Source of the DNA: an uncultured Bacteroidales bacterium
GTDB taxonomy: Bacteria > Bacteroidota > Bacteroidia > Bacteroidales > UBA932
Assembly: GCA_946415795.1 (NCBI GenBank)
Contig: CAMKTW010000015.1
Location: 1-16,399 of the forward strand
Direction: 5' to 3'
DNA length: 16,399 nt
In this document: positions 6,226-12,868 of the stretch, one piece after another
Position numbering within the stretch: position 1 is the first letter of the stretch
How the letters are laid out: each line of letters starts with the position of its first letter
Notes under the pieces: generated by a model
What the model was told of the DNA's origin: nothing
Seen by the model: only the letters and a program-made list of their open reading frames with translations
Database searches by the model: none
Program-made: the position numbers and the translations under genes

Positions 6226-7230
6226 TTATTCCGGAATATTGTTCCAGTCAAAGGAATAAAGCACCGCTTCTACCTGGCGCAGATAGTTCCTCTTGTCGTA
6301 TCTGGGGGCATAGACAAAGCCATCCAGAGTGATTACATATTGATTGTCCGGGGTCAGGAAAGAGTGCGAGACAAAGGGGCCTCCCATAAAATCGTTATAT
6401 GCCTCCCAGAGGCCACGGAGTTCTGCGATGCTGCGCCCCTTGTAGTCGAGAGTCCTGTAGCCGGGGAAGATGTCTGGATTGAGAATCATATAACTCCCCT
6501 CCGTGGTGCAAGGAATCTGCTCTTTTGTTATCTCGTTGCGCTTTGCCGCCAGGGCCTCGTCGGTAAAGTCAGCCTCGCCAGTATAGGGATATTTCCATAT
6601 CAGGATGCCCTGGATCGTATATGCCGGCTCATAGGATATCCACATAAAGTTTTCTGCAGTCTTCTTGATTGTAAAGCCCTTGGGAAAGCAGGGGCTGCCT
6701 CCGAACATATCGTTCACCGGCTTGCGGAGCTCCGCGTTTTCAAAACTGTTGATGTTGCTGATTATACGGTTGCGCTCTGTCCGCTCCAGCAGGGCGAGGA
6801 TCTTGTTCCCCTGCTTTGCCACTATCTCGGCCGCCCGCAAACCGTCGGGAGCGTCAATCTGGATTACCAGCTGGGGCGAAGCCCACACGTCGGTCCAGGT
6901 CGAAAACCTGGGCTTATCAATCTTTTTGTCGGTATTGATAACGATGATGTTCCTGTGCACCTGGAATACCTTGTTGAAGGCTTGCTGGGGCACGTTGAAC
7001 AGGTCGTACATAGGCTCGACCTGTGGCAGATAGGGCACTTCCGCCGCGAGCAGGGCACGGATGGTGCTGCCCGGCTCCGACTCCCATTCCACCTTGGAGC
7101 ATACCACGGCCACCTCTCCTGCCTTTCCGCTGATGGTGGGGAGTATCTTCTCTCCGTCTTTGCTCTTGCTCTTGCATCCGGCCAGCAACGCCACCGCCAG
7201 AGCGATGTATATTATTATCCGTTTAGTCAT
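6226..7230 (-). CDS. DUF4837 family lipoprotein
   Basis: The protein has 334 residues. A lipoprotein signal MTKRIIIYIALAVALLAGC gives Cys19 as the lipidated residue, followed by a charged linker. The body, from KAGEVAVVCSKVEWESEPG through the PQVEPMYDLFNVPQQAF segment to the C-terminal YVITLDGFVYAPRYDKRNYLRQ, matches my knowledge of DUF4837, a Bacteroidota-specific family of unknown function. It is last in the M23-dxr-rseP cluster, 10 bases after the rseP stop, so it is probably an envelope protein expressed with them. No catalytic motif stands out. I see no terminator before the tRNA-Glu promoter immediately downstream. Confidence 0.85.
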   Translation of the reverse strand: MTKRIIIYIALAVALLAGCKSKSKDGEKILPTISGKAGEVAVVCSKVEWESEPGSTIRALLAAEVPYLPQVEPMYDLFNVPQQAFNKVFQVHRNIIVINTDKKIDKPRFSTWTDVWASPQLVIQIDAPDGLRAAEIVAKQGNKILALLERTERNRIISNINSFENAELRKPVNDMFGGSPCFPKGFTIKKTAENFMWISYEPAYTIQGILIWKYPYTGEADFTDEALAAKRNEITKEQIPCTTEGSYMILNPDIFPGYRTLDYKGRSIAELRGLWEAYNDFMGGPFVSHSFLTPDNQYVITLDGFVYAPRYDKRNYLRQVEAVLYSFDWNNIPE

Positions 7231-7240
7231 ATATGTATTT

Positions 7241-8662
7241 TTAGAACAAACTTCTGATGTCGTTCCCGAACGCCAGCACCATCAGTGCAACCAGCAGAAC
7301 CATACCGATTGTCTGAGCTATCTCCAGAAACTTGTCGCTGGGTTTGCGTCCGGTGAGTATCTCCACCAAGATAAACAGAATGTGTCCGCCGTCCAGACCG
7401 GGGATGGGGATGATATTGAGTACGGCGAGCATTATGGAGAGCATAGCCGTGAGCGACCATACCCGCTGCCAGTCCCAGGTGCCGGGGAATATGCGGCCAA
7501 TGGTGATAAAGCTGCCTACCGACTTGTATGCCTTGGTCTTGGGGGAGAAAATCAACCCCAGGTCCTTTACATAGCTCCCAATATAGTTGCAAGCCTTGCG
7601 GATGCCCGCCGGGATGGCCGGGAAGAACTTGTATTTGTTCCGGGTAATGTGGAAGAACTTGGTGAGGTCGCTCTGAAGCATCACCTGCACCATACCGGTG
7701 GTGTCCACCTGCAGGCCTACCTGCTGCCGCTCTCCTGCACGGCTGACCTCCACCATTATCGAATCGCCCTTGTGAGCGCGCAGGGCATCCTGTATGTCGG
7801 GTACAAGGGTCATATACTCACCGTTAACGGCAACCACGCGGTCACCGGGTTGCAAACCGCTCTCCCTGTTTATGGAATTCTCCACAAAGCCGGCCACCTC
7901 AAAGGGATATGCCAGAGAGAACATTCCGGGAGTGTTAAGCATCCGGGGCATATAAGAGTCGTCAATGCTGATGGATACCGTATCCTGGCCGCGCAGCACC
8001 AGCGCCTCGCTGGCTCTGGAGTGGACAAGCTCCACCTGCAGCTGTGAGAAATCTTCCACCTCTCGTCCGTCAAAACTCAATATCTTGTCGCCGTTGCGGA
8101 AACCTATCTCGCGGGAGAGGTCGTTGACAGCGATGCCATACACGGCATCTTCGTTGCGGAGATACTCCTCGCCCCAGTGATGCAGGATGGCGGCATAGAG
8201 CACAATGGCGAGTATGAAGTTGAACAGCACTCCGCCAAACATAATCAGGAACCGCTGCCAGGCCGGCTTGGTGCGCAGCTCCCAGGGCTGGGGCTCTTTG
8301 CTCAGGTCGTCGGCTTTCTTGGTCTCGTCAACCATTCCGCCAATGGCGCAATAGCCGCCCAGGGGAATCCATCCGATGCCGTATTCTGTGTTGTCGGGAT
8401 ATTTGCGCCAGTCATCGTCGCTCAGCACGCTCAGGTCGCTGTCAGCAGGGAGCGGCTCCTCGTTCTTAGAGAAAAACTTTGTGTGCAACTTGCCGTTGAA
8501 CCATTTGCAGCGGAACAGCGAAAACTTGGGATTGAAGAACATATAGAACTGCTCCACCCTGGTCTTGAAGAGTTTGGCGAATGTGTAGTGCCCGAACTCG
8601 TGCACCAGCACCAGGATGGAGAGGGCAAATATTACCTGTATTATCTTGACAAAAACAATCAT
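7241..8662 (-). CDS. rseP: RseP/S2P family intramembrane zinc metalloprotease
   Basis: The protein has 473 residues from ATG 8662. Site-2 proteases cut transmembrane segments, classically an anti-sigma factor after a first cut; RseP-type enzymes also clear signal-peptide remnants. The first membrane helix carries HEFGH (H21, E22, H25) and a late helix carries the third-ligand motif NIIPIPGLDGGH (LDG at about 423-425). Between them are two PDZ domains, one around FRNGDKILSFDGREV and one around LQPGDRVVAVNGEY. A further helix (MVLLVALMVLAF) ends the protein. A TTG codon at 8668 could extend it by two residues, but ATG is preferred. It starts 14 bases after the dxr stop. Its natural substrate here is unknown, and no anti-sigma gene is in the window. 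Confidence 0.95.
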   Translation of the reverse strand: MIVFVKIIQVIFALSILVLVHEFGHYTFAKLFKTRVEQFYMFFNPKFSLFRCKWFNGKLHTKFFSKNEEPLPADSDLSVLSDDDWRKYPDNTEYGIGWIPLGGYCAIGGMVDETKKADDLSKEPQPWELRTKPAWQRFLIMFGGVLFNFILAIVLYAAILHHWGEEYLRNEDAVYGIAVNDLSREIGFRNGDKILSFDGREVEDFSQLQVELVHSRASEALVLRGQDTVSISIDDSYMPRMLNTPGMFSLAYPFEVAGFVENSINRESGLQPGDRVVAVNGEYMTLVPDIQDALRAHKGDSIMVEVSRAGERQQVGLQVDTTGMVQVMLQSDLTKFFHITRNKYKFFPAIPAGIRKACNYIGSYVKDLGLIFSPKTKAYKSVGSFITIGRIFPGTWDWQRVWSLTAMLSIMLAVLNIIPIPGLDGGHILFILVEILTGRKPSDKFLEIAQTIGMVLLVALMVLAFGNDIRSLF

Positions 8663-8676
8663 TTTCAACTAAATCA

Positions 8677-9840
8677 TTAATCAGTCATCTGTGCGGCCAG
8701 CTCAAGTGCGCGGCTGTGGGTGGCAAAGATGTCGTCCATGGAGGGCTTTGCCACAAACTCGGTACGGAACATCGCCACCGAAATAATCTCCGGAATGGCA
8801 GAGAACGGGATTCTGCCTTGCAAAAATGCGGCCACCGCCACTTCATTGGCGGCATTCATCGCGCAGGCGGCATTACCACCGCGGTCCAGAGCCCTGCGGG
8901 CAATGTCCAGGCACGGGAAACGGCTGGTGTCCGGGGCAAGGAAGGTGAGCTGCGACAACTTTGGAAAACTGATGCGGCTGGCATTCAGCTCAAGCCTTTC
9001 CGGATATCCCAGGGCATACTGGATAGGGACGCGCATATCGGGCACGCTCAGCTGCGCAATCACTGCACCGTCGCGATACTGCACCATCGAGTGGATTATG
9101 GATTCGGGATGCACCACCACCTCGATGCGTTCAGCGGGCATATCAAACAGCCAGCGGGCCTCAATCATCTCCAGACCTTTGTTCATCAGGCCTGCAGAAT
9201 CAATGGTGACCTTCGCCCCCATATTCCAGCGGGGGTGCTTCAGGGCTGCCTCGGGGGTCATCTGTGCAATCTCTTCTTTGGTCTTATGCAGGAACGGACC
9301 GCCGGAGCAGGTGAGCAGCAGTTTTTCCACATCACGGCCGCTGTTGCCCTGCAGACACTGGAAGATTGCCGAGTGCTCGCTGTCCACGGGGACAATGCGG
9401 GCGCCATACTGCGCCGCCATAGACATCACCAGTGACCCGGCCGCAACCAGGGTCTCCTTGTTTGCAAGTGCCACTGTCTTGCCCGCCTTTATCGCGGCCA
9501 CTGCGCTGCGCAATCCGGCAAATCCCACAATTGCCGCAACCACTATATCTATGGTACTGTCTGATACGATGTCGCATACGGAATCCATTCCGGCAAACAC
9601 CTTGATATCCTCCTTGTCGAGGGCTGCGAACACCTCTTTGTATTTCCCTTCGTCACAAATCACAACGCTGCCCGGTTGGAATTTTCTGGCCTGCTCTATA
9701 AGGAGGGCGCTGTTGCTGTTGGCCGTGAGCAGTTCCACCTGGAACAGGTCGGGGTGCTGCGAGATTACGTCCAGTGTCTGACATCCTATGGAACCGGTGG
9801 AACCGAGAATCGCGATATGCTTTTTGCCGTCGTTTTGCAT
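8677..9840 (-). CDS. dxr: 1-deoxy-D-xylulose 5-phosphate reductoisomerase
   Basis: Dxr (IspC) converts DXP to 2-C-methyl-D-erythritol 4-phosphate with NADPH and a divalent metal, the first committed step of the MEP isoprenoid pathway and the target of fosmidomycin. The protein has 387 residues, a normal length. The NADPH motif is GSTGSIG (13-19), followed by LANKETLV (125-132). Metal ligands are D153 and E155 in PVDSEHSA, with E224 in NKGLE. Substrate residues S179, H202, S215, N220 and K221 are present. Two positions differ from the forms I know: TCSGGPF (Cys for Ala) and DSAGLMNKGLE (Gly where Thr or Ser is usual). All catalytic residues are intact. It begins one base after the M23 stop. 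Confidence 0.97.
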   Translation of the reverse strand: MQNDGKKHIAILGSTGSIGCQTLDVISQHPDLFQVELLTANSNSALLIEQARKFQPGSVVICDEGKYKEVFAALDKEDIKVFAGMDSVCDIVSDSTIDIVVAAIVGFAGLRSAVAAIKAGKTVALANKETLVAAGSLVMSMAAQYGARIVPVDSEHSAIFQCLQGNSGRDVEKLLLTCSGGPFLHKTKEEIAQMTPEAALKHPRWNMGAKVTIDSAGLMNKGLEMIEARWLFDMPAERIEVVVHPESIIHSMVQYRDGAVIAQLSVPDMRVPIQYALGYPERLELNASRISFPKLSQLTFLAPDTSRFPCLDIARRALDRGGNAACAMNAANEVAVAAFLQGRIPFSAIPEIISVAMFRTEFVAKPSMDDIFATHSRALELAAQMTD

Positions 9841-9841
9841 A

Positions 9842-10678
9842 TTAGAAGCTAATAAAATTTGCGGGGTCTATTGCCTCTCCGGCGTGCCAGAGCTCCAGGT
9901 GGAGGTGATTGCCGGTGGAAAGCCTGCCGGTATTGCCTACCGCAGCAATGGGGGTGCCGACCTTGACCTTGTCGCCAACCTTCTTGAGCAGGCGTTCATT
10001 ATGTTTGTAAACCGATACCAGGTCGTAACCGTGCTGGATTATCATAACATAGCCATAATCATCGGTCCAGTCGGCGCTCACCACTGTGCCGTCCAGGATG
10101 CTGTAAACAGGGGTGTTCTCTTCCGCAGCGATATCGATGTAGAGATGGTTTATCGCCTTGTTGAAGTTCTCCGTGACCATACCCTTCACGGGGGTGAAGA
10201 ACTTTAGCCCGTTCAGGTCTGCAAGGGGTCCGTTCCCGGGGCTTGCCATAGCCGCCTCCTTCTCCACCAGCCCCCTCAGTACAGAATCCTGATGGGCGTA
10301 CATTGTGGCGTACAAGTCTGTCTCGCCCTCGTCGTTGCGGAGGGTCTCGATGCTGTCCATATCAATGGGTTCGCGCCCGCTCATAACCCGCTGGATGTTG
10401 CCTACCTGGAATGCCCAGAGAGAAATCTGTTTCTGAAGCGAATCTATCAGAAACCGGTTCTCAAGGGCTGTCTCGCGGCTGAGGTCTGTAGGGTAGCCGC
10501 GGAGAGTCTTCCTGATCGGAGTGAAGTCAATCAGGATGTATGTGAGCACCATCACCGCAAGAACCGCTGCCGCCAGAGCTGCGACTGCCCATCCGGTGGT
10601 TGCCTTGAAAGAGAGGATCTTCCTGCTGCCGCCGCTGCTGCTCACCGAAAAATCGTAGGTATTTCTATTTTTGGGCAT
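9842..10678 (-). CDS. Membrane-anchored M23 (LytM) family peptidase
   Basis: The protein has 278 residues. One transmembrane helix near the N-terminus (about 29-51, GWAVAALAAAVLAVMVLTYI) is followed by a periplasmic helical stretch (65-145) and a C-terminal LytM domain (about 165-278). The zinc ligands look complete: H178 and D182 (INHLYIDIA), and H258/H260 in GNHLHLELW, with H226 in YKH as the catalytic-type His. It is therefore likely an active peptidoglycan endopeptidase and not a degenerate EnvC-type activator. It heads the dxr-rseP-DUF4837 cluster and diverges from ruvX. I see no clear TAnnTTTG box upstream, so its promoter is unresolved. Confidence 0.92.
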   Translation of the reverse strand: MPKNRNTYDFSVSSSGGSRKILSFKATTGWAVAALAAAVLAVMVLTYILIDFTPIRKTLRGYPTDLSRETALENRFLIDSLQKQISLWAFQVGNIQRVMSGREPIDMDSIETLRNDEGETDLYATMYAHQDSVLRGLVEKEAAMASPGNGPLADLNGLKFFTPVKGMVTENFNKAINHLYIDIAAEENTPVYSILDGTVVSADWTDDYGYVMIIQHGYDLVSVYKHNERLLKKVGDKVKVGTPIAAVGNTGRLSTGNHLHLELWHAGEAIDPANFISF

Positions 10679-10693
10679 AATGCATTAAATTTG
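10662..10693 (+). promoter_or_regulatory. ruvX-def promoter
   Basis: TTTC (10662-10665), 20 bases, TAAATTTG (10686-10693). The -7 box is a full TAnnTTTG match and the -33 differs by one base. The -7 box ends six bases before ATG 10700, so the transcript would be nearly leaderless. The element overlaps the first codons of the divergent M23 gene. Confidence 0.55.
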
Positions 10694-10699
10694 CGGACG

Positions 10700-11134
10700 A
10701 TGAACAGAATAATCGGTATCGATTTCGGGCGCAAACGCACCGGGTTGGCGGTAAGCGACCCGCTGATGGTGTTTGCAACGGCTCTGGACACGGTCCATTC
10801 TGCAAATATAATAGATTATCTTCAAAAATACTCGCAGACAGAGACCATTGTCCGCTTTGTGGTGGGCTATCCGATTAACCTGAACGGCGCCCCCAGCGAG
10901 GCGGCCCGGGATGTCGATGCTTTTTTGAATCTGCTGAAGAAAAAGTTCCCCGACATTCCTGTTACTCTTGAGGACGAACGCTTCACCTCGGTGCTGGCCC
11001 ACAAGGCTATGATTGACGGAGGGATGAAGAAGATGGCCCGTCGCCAGAAGGAGGCTGTGGACAAGATATCGGCGGCCATAATCCTCCAGGCCTGGATGGA
11101 CCGGCCGGAAAATGCAAAAATGAAAGAACAATGA
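10700..11134 (+). CDS. ruvX: YqgF/RuvX family RNase H-fold nuclease
   Basis: The protein has 144 residues, typical of the family (also called YqgF or Holliday junction resolvase-like). Members act in 16S rRNA 5'-end processing in some bacteria and as resolvase-like nucleases in others. The RNase H-type active-site motif GIDFGRKRTGLAVSD has its first Asp at residue 8. VVGYPINLNG and LEDERFTSVLA follow, the latter supplying acidic residues. The C-terminal helix KISAAIILQAWMD has the last family motif. A frame extends upstream to 10292, but the conserved MNRIIGIDFG start and the promoter fix ATG 10700. The stop overlaps the def start (ATGA). Confidence 0.93.
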   Translation: MNRIIGIDFGRKRTGLAVSDPLMVFATALDTVHSANIIDYLQKYSQTETIVRFVVGYPINLNGAPSEAARDVDAFLNLLKKKFPDIPVTLEDERFTSVLAHKAMIDGGMKKMARRQKEAVDKISAAIILQAWMDRPENAKMKEQ

Positions 11135-11694
11135 TATTACCTATTTACCTATACGGATCGCCGGTGCTGCGCGACCGTGCGGCTGAGGTCGATCTTTCCA
11201 AAGCCGACAAGGCTCAGGTGCAGCAATTCTTCAATGATATGCACGAGACAATGCAGCACGCCGACGGCTGCGGCCTGGCCGCGCCCCAGGTGGGTGTCAG
11301 CGAGCGGATACTCATAGTGGACGGCAACGAACTGGTAGAGAACTATCCGGAACTGAAAGGTTTCGTACGCAAGATGGTCAACCCGGTGGTGGTGGAAGAG
11401 AGCCGGGAGATTTCTGAATATTCAGAAGGGTGCCTCTCCATACCCGGCGTAGATGCAGATATCAAGCGCCCCAAAAGAATCACGGTGCGCTATTTTGACG
11501 AGAATCTTGAAGAAAAAGAGGAGACCTTTGACAATTTCGCGGCCCGTATGATCCAGCACGAACTGGACCATCTGGACGGCGTAATGTTCACCGACAAGGC
11601 AGCTCCCATCCGCCGCAAGATTATTGCCAAGCGGCTGACAAATATCTCCCACGGCCTTGCCAGGACGGCGTACAAGGCAAAGGTGGAGAAATAG
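11131..11694 (+). CDS. def: Peptide deformylase
   Basis: Deformylase removes the formyl group from the N-terminal Met of new proteins. The protein has 187 residues with all three family motifs: motif 1 GCGLAAPQVG (46-55), motif 2 EGCLSIPG with metal ligand C101, and motif 3 QHELDHLDG with H143, catalytic E144 and H147. Cys is the second residue of motif 1, where Val, Ile or Thr is more usual. The stretch EENYPELKG-type insert between motifs 1 and 2 resembles Bacteroidota deformylases. Start ATG 11131 overlaps the ruvX stop by four bases. Its 3' end is 16 bases from that of rimM on the opposite strand. Confidence 0.97.
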   Translation: MILPIYLYGSPVLRDRAAEVDLSKADKAQVQQFFNDMHETMQHADGCGLAAPQVGVSERILIVDGNELVENYPELKGFVRKMVNPVVVEESREISEYSEGCLSIPGVDADIKRPKRITVRYFDENLEEKEETFDNFAARMIQHELDHLDGVMFTDKAAPIRRKIIAKRLTNISHGLARTAYKAKVEK

Positions 11695-11710
11695 TTTCTT
11701 TACAGGTAAT

Positions 11711-12163
11711 CTAAAGCAGACCTTCCGGAATCTGGAGCCAGATGCGGCGCCGGCGGTTGTCAACCTTGACAATCAGCTCTTCTGGACAGGGGACAAGCGC
11801 GCCGCCGCTGATCTCTACGCAGGGGTTCCCGGGGATATCTTCAAAAGCGGTAATCTTGCCGACCTCACGGCCGGATGCATCACAGAGGGTATAGCCTGTG
11901 ATGTCTTCGCCATCTTCATCTTCCCCGCCTTCAAAATAAGGCTCCTTGCCCACTATCTCCTCTGCCTGCTCCAGGGAATCGATATCCACAAACTTGATAT
12001 AGTATCTGGCCCCTGTGCGGGGGGTGACCTCCTCAATAAAAAAAGGAACCGGCAGTCCATCGAAATCGATGAATACCGGTTCTTTTGATCTCTGCTCGAC
12101 GTCAACCTCCGGAGCGCTTACAATAACGCCGCCTTCGGTTCCGTACGACTTGAGAATACGCAT
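11711..12163 (-). CDS. rimM: 16S rRNA processing protein RimM
   Basis: RimM binds S19 and helps 30S 3'-domain maturation. The protein has 150 residues and is slightly short for the family. The N-terminal beta-barrel domain begins RILKSYGTEGGVIVSAP (compare the usual GxIxKxHGxxGEV), and YYIKFVDIDSLEQAEEIVGK is the typical helix-strand. The C-terminal PRC-barrel domain covers TGYTLCDASGREVGKITAFE to VDNRRRRIWLQIPEGLL. The frame stays open upstream into rpsP, but that part is an Arg/Lys/Leu-rich shadow of the S16 tail. Start ATG 12163 lies four bases after the rpsP stop. The rpsP-rimM pairing is widespread in bacteria. Confidence 0.93.
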   Translation of the reverse strand: MRILKSYGTEGGVIVSAPEVDVEQRSKEPVFIDFDGLPVPFFIEEVTPRTGARYYIKFVDIDSLEQAEEIVGKEPYFEGGEDEDGEDITGYTLCDASGREVGKITAFEDIPGNPCVEISGGALVPCPEELIVKVDNRRRRIWLQIPEGLL

Positions 12164-12167
12164 TGCC

Positions 12168-12740
12168 TTAAGCCTCTGCGGGAGCCTCTTCTGCAGCTTC
12201 TTCAGCAGCGGGAGCCTCGGCAGCTTCAGCCTCGGCGGCAGCCTTGGCCTCTTCTGCTGCTTTGCGTGCAGCTTCAGCCTCTTCTGCTTTCTTCTTGGCG
12301 ATAGCCTCTGCGCGGGCATCATTTACCTTAGCCTCAGCCTCTTTAGCGGCCTTGGCGGCATCACGCTTGCTTGCAGCAACACCGGATGCCTTAGCGGCAA
12401 CCTTGGCGTCACGCTCTGCTTTCCAGGCATCCCATTTTGCAGCAGCCTGCTCCTCGGTGAAGGCGCCCTTGACTACGCCGCCTGCAAGGTGCTTCTTAAG
12501 AAGGATACCTTCATAAGAGAGGATGCGACGGGCGGTCGGGGTGGGCTGAGCACCTACGCCAAGCCAATAGAGTGCGCGCTCGCTGTTCACAACGATGCTT
12601 GCAGGGTTGGTGTTGGGATTGTAAGTGCCGAGCTGCTCAATGTAACGACCGTTGCGGGGTGCGCGGGAGTCAGCTACCACGATGTGGTAAAATGCGAAAT
12701 CTTTCTTGCCGTGGCGAGCCAGGCGAATCTTTACAGCCAT
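12168..12740 (-). CDS. rpsP: 30S ribosomal protein S16 with long Ala/Glu-rich tail
   Basis: The first 85 residues are ordinary S16 (MAVKIRLARHGKKDFAFYHI, then VADSRAPRNGRYIEQLGTYNPNT and GAQPTPTARRILSYEGI, quoted in pieces). Most bacterial S16 proteins end there at about 80-90 residues. This one continues to 190 residues with a charged, Ala/Lys/Glu-rich tail (about 100-190) that should form a long helix or coiled coil and ends in an acidic EEAAEEAPAEA stretch. Extended S16 tails are known in Bacteroidota. Start ATG 12740 has no Shine-Dalgarno sequence. The leader is about 57 bases from the promoter at 12804-12834. Confidence 0.96.
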   Translation of the reverse strand: MAVKIRLARHGKKDFAFYHIVVADSRAPRNGRYIEQLGTYNPNTNPASIVVNSERALYWLGVGAQPTPTARRILSYEGILLKKHLAGGVVKGAFTEEQAAAKWDAWKAERDAKVAAKASGVAASKRDAAKAAKEAEAKVNDARAEAIAKKKAEEAEAARKAAEEAKAAAEAEAAEAPAAEEAAEEAPAEA

Positions 12741-12803
12741 TGTAACTGGTTTTAAAAGTTAATAATATGGTTTAACTTCCTCTTCTTCACGAGAAAAGGC
12801 CTG

Positions 12804-12834
12804 CAAAGGTAAAATTATTTACCCAACCGCCAAA
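12804..12834 (-). promoter_or_regulatory. Consensus promoter of rpsP-rimM
   Basis: On the minus strand TTTG (12834-12831), 19 bases, TACCTTTG (12811-12804) is a perfect match to the Bacteroidota consensus and identical in spacing to the tRNA-Glu promoter. Its -33 box lies within the spacer of the divergent promoter at 12818-12849. Confidence 0.85.
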
Positions 12835-12849
12835 ATATTCTTAGCTTTG
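12818..12849 (+). promoter_or_regulatory. Promoter of the DUF1080-PHP lipoprotein gene
   Basis: TTTA (12818-12821), 20 bases, TAGCTTTG (12842-12849). The -7 box matches TAnnTTTG and the -33 is one base off. A start near 12856 leaves a leader of about 13 bases before ATG 12869. It interleaves with the rpsP promoter, so the two may compete for polymerase. Confidence 0.55.
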
Positions 12850-12868
12850 AATCATAGAAAATCAAGAT

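Noticed and set aside
6340..7257. Plus-strand open frame (305 codons) opposite the DUF4837 gene
   Set aside because: It is an antisense shadow of a gene with a clear signal peptide and family match; no motif in the shadow.
7061..8047. Plus-strand open frame (328 codons) opposite DUF4837 and rseP
   Set aside because: It crosses two real genes on the other strand and its His/Gln/Gly-rich content fits a reverse reading of them.
8720..9781. Long plus-strand open frame (353 codons) opposite dxr
   Set aside because: It is fully antisense to a well-conserved enzyme, has Ser/Ala/Arg-biased composition and shows no recognisable domain.
12015..12755. Plus-strand open frame (246 codons) rich in Ser, Leu, Phe, Cys
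   Set aside because: It reads the reverse of the repetitive S16 tail and the start of rimM; low-complexity artefact.
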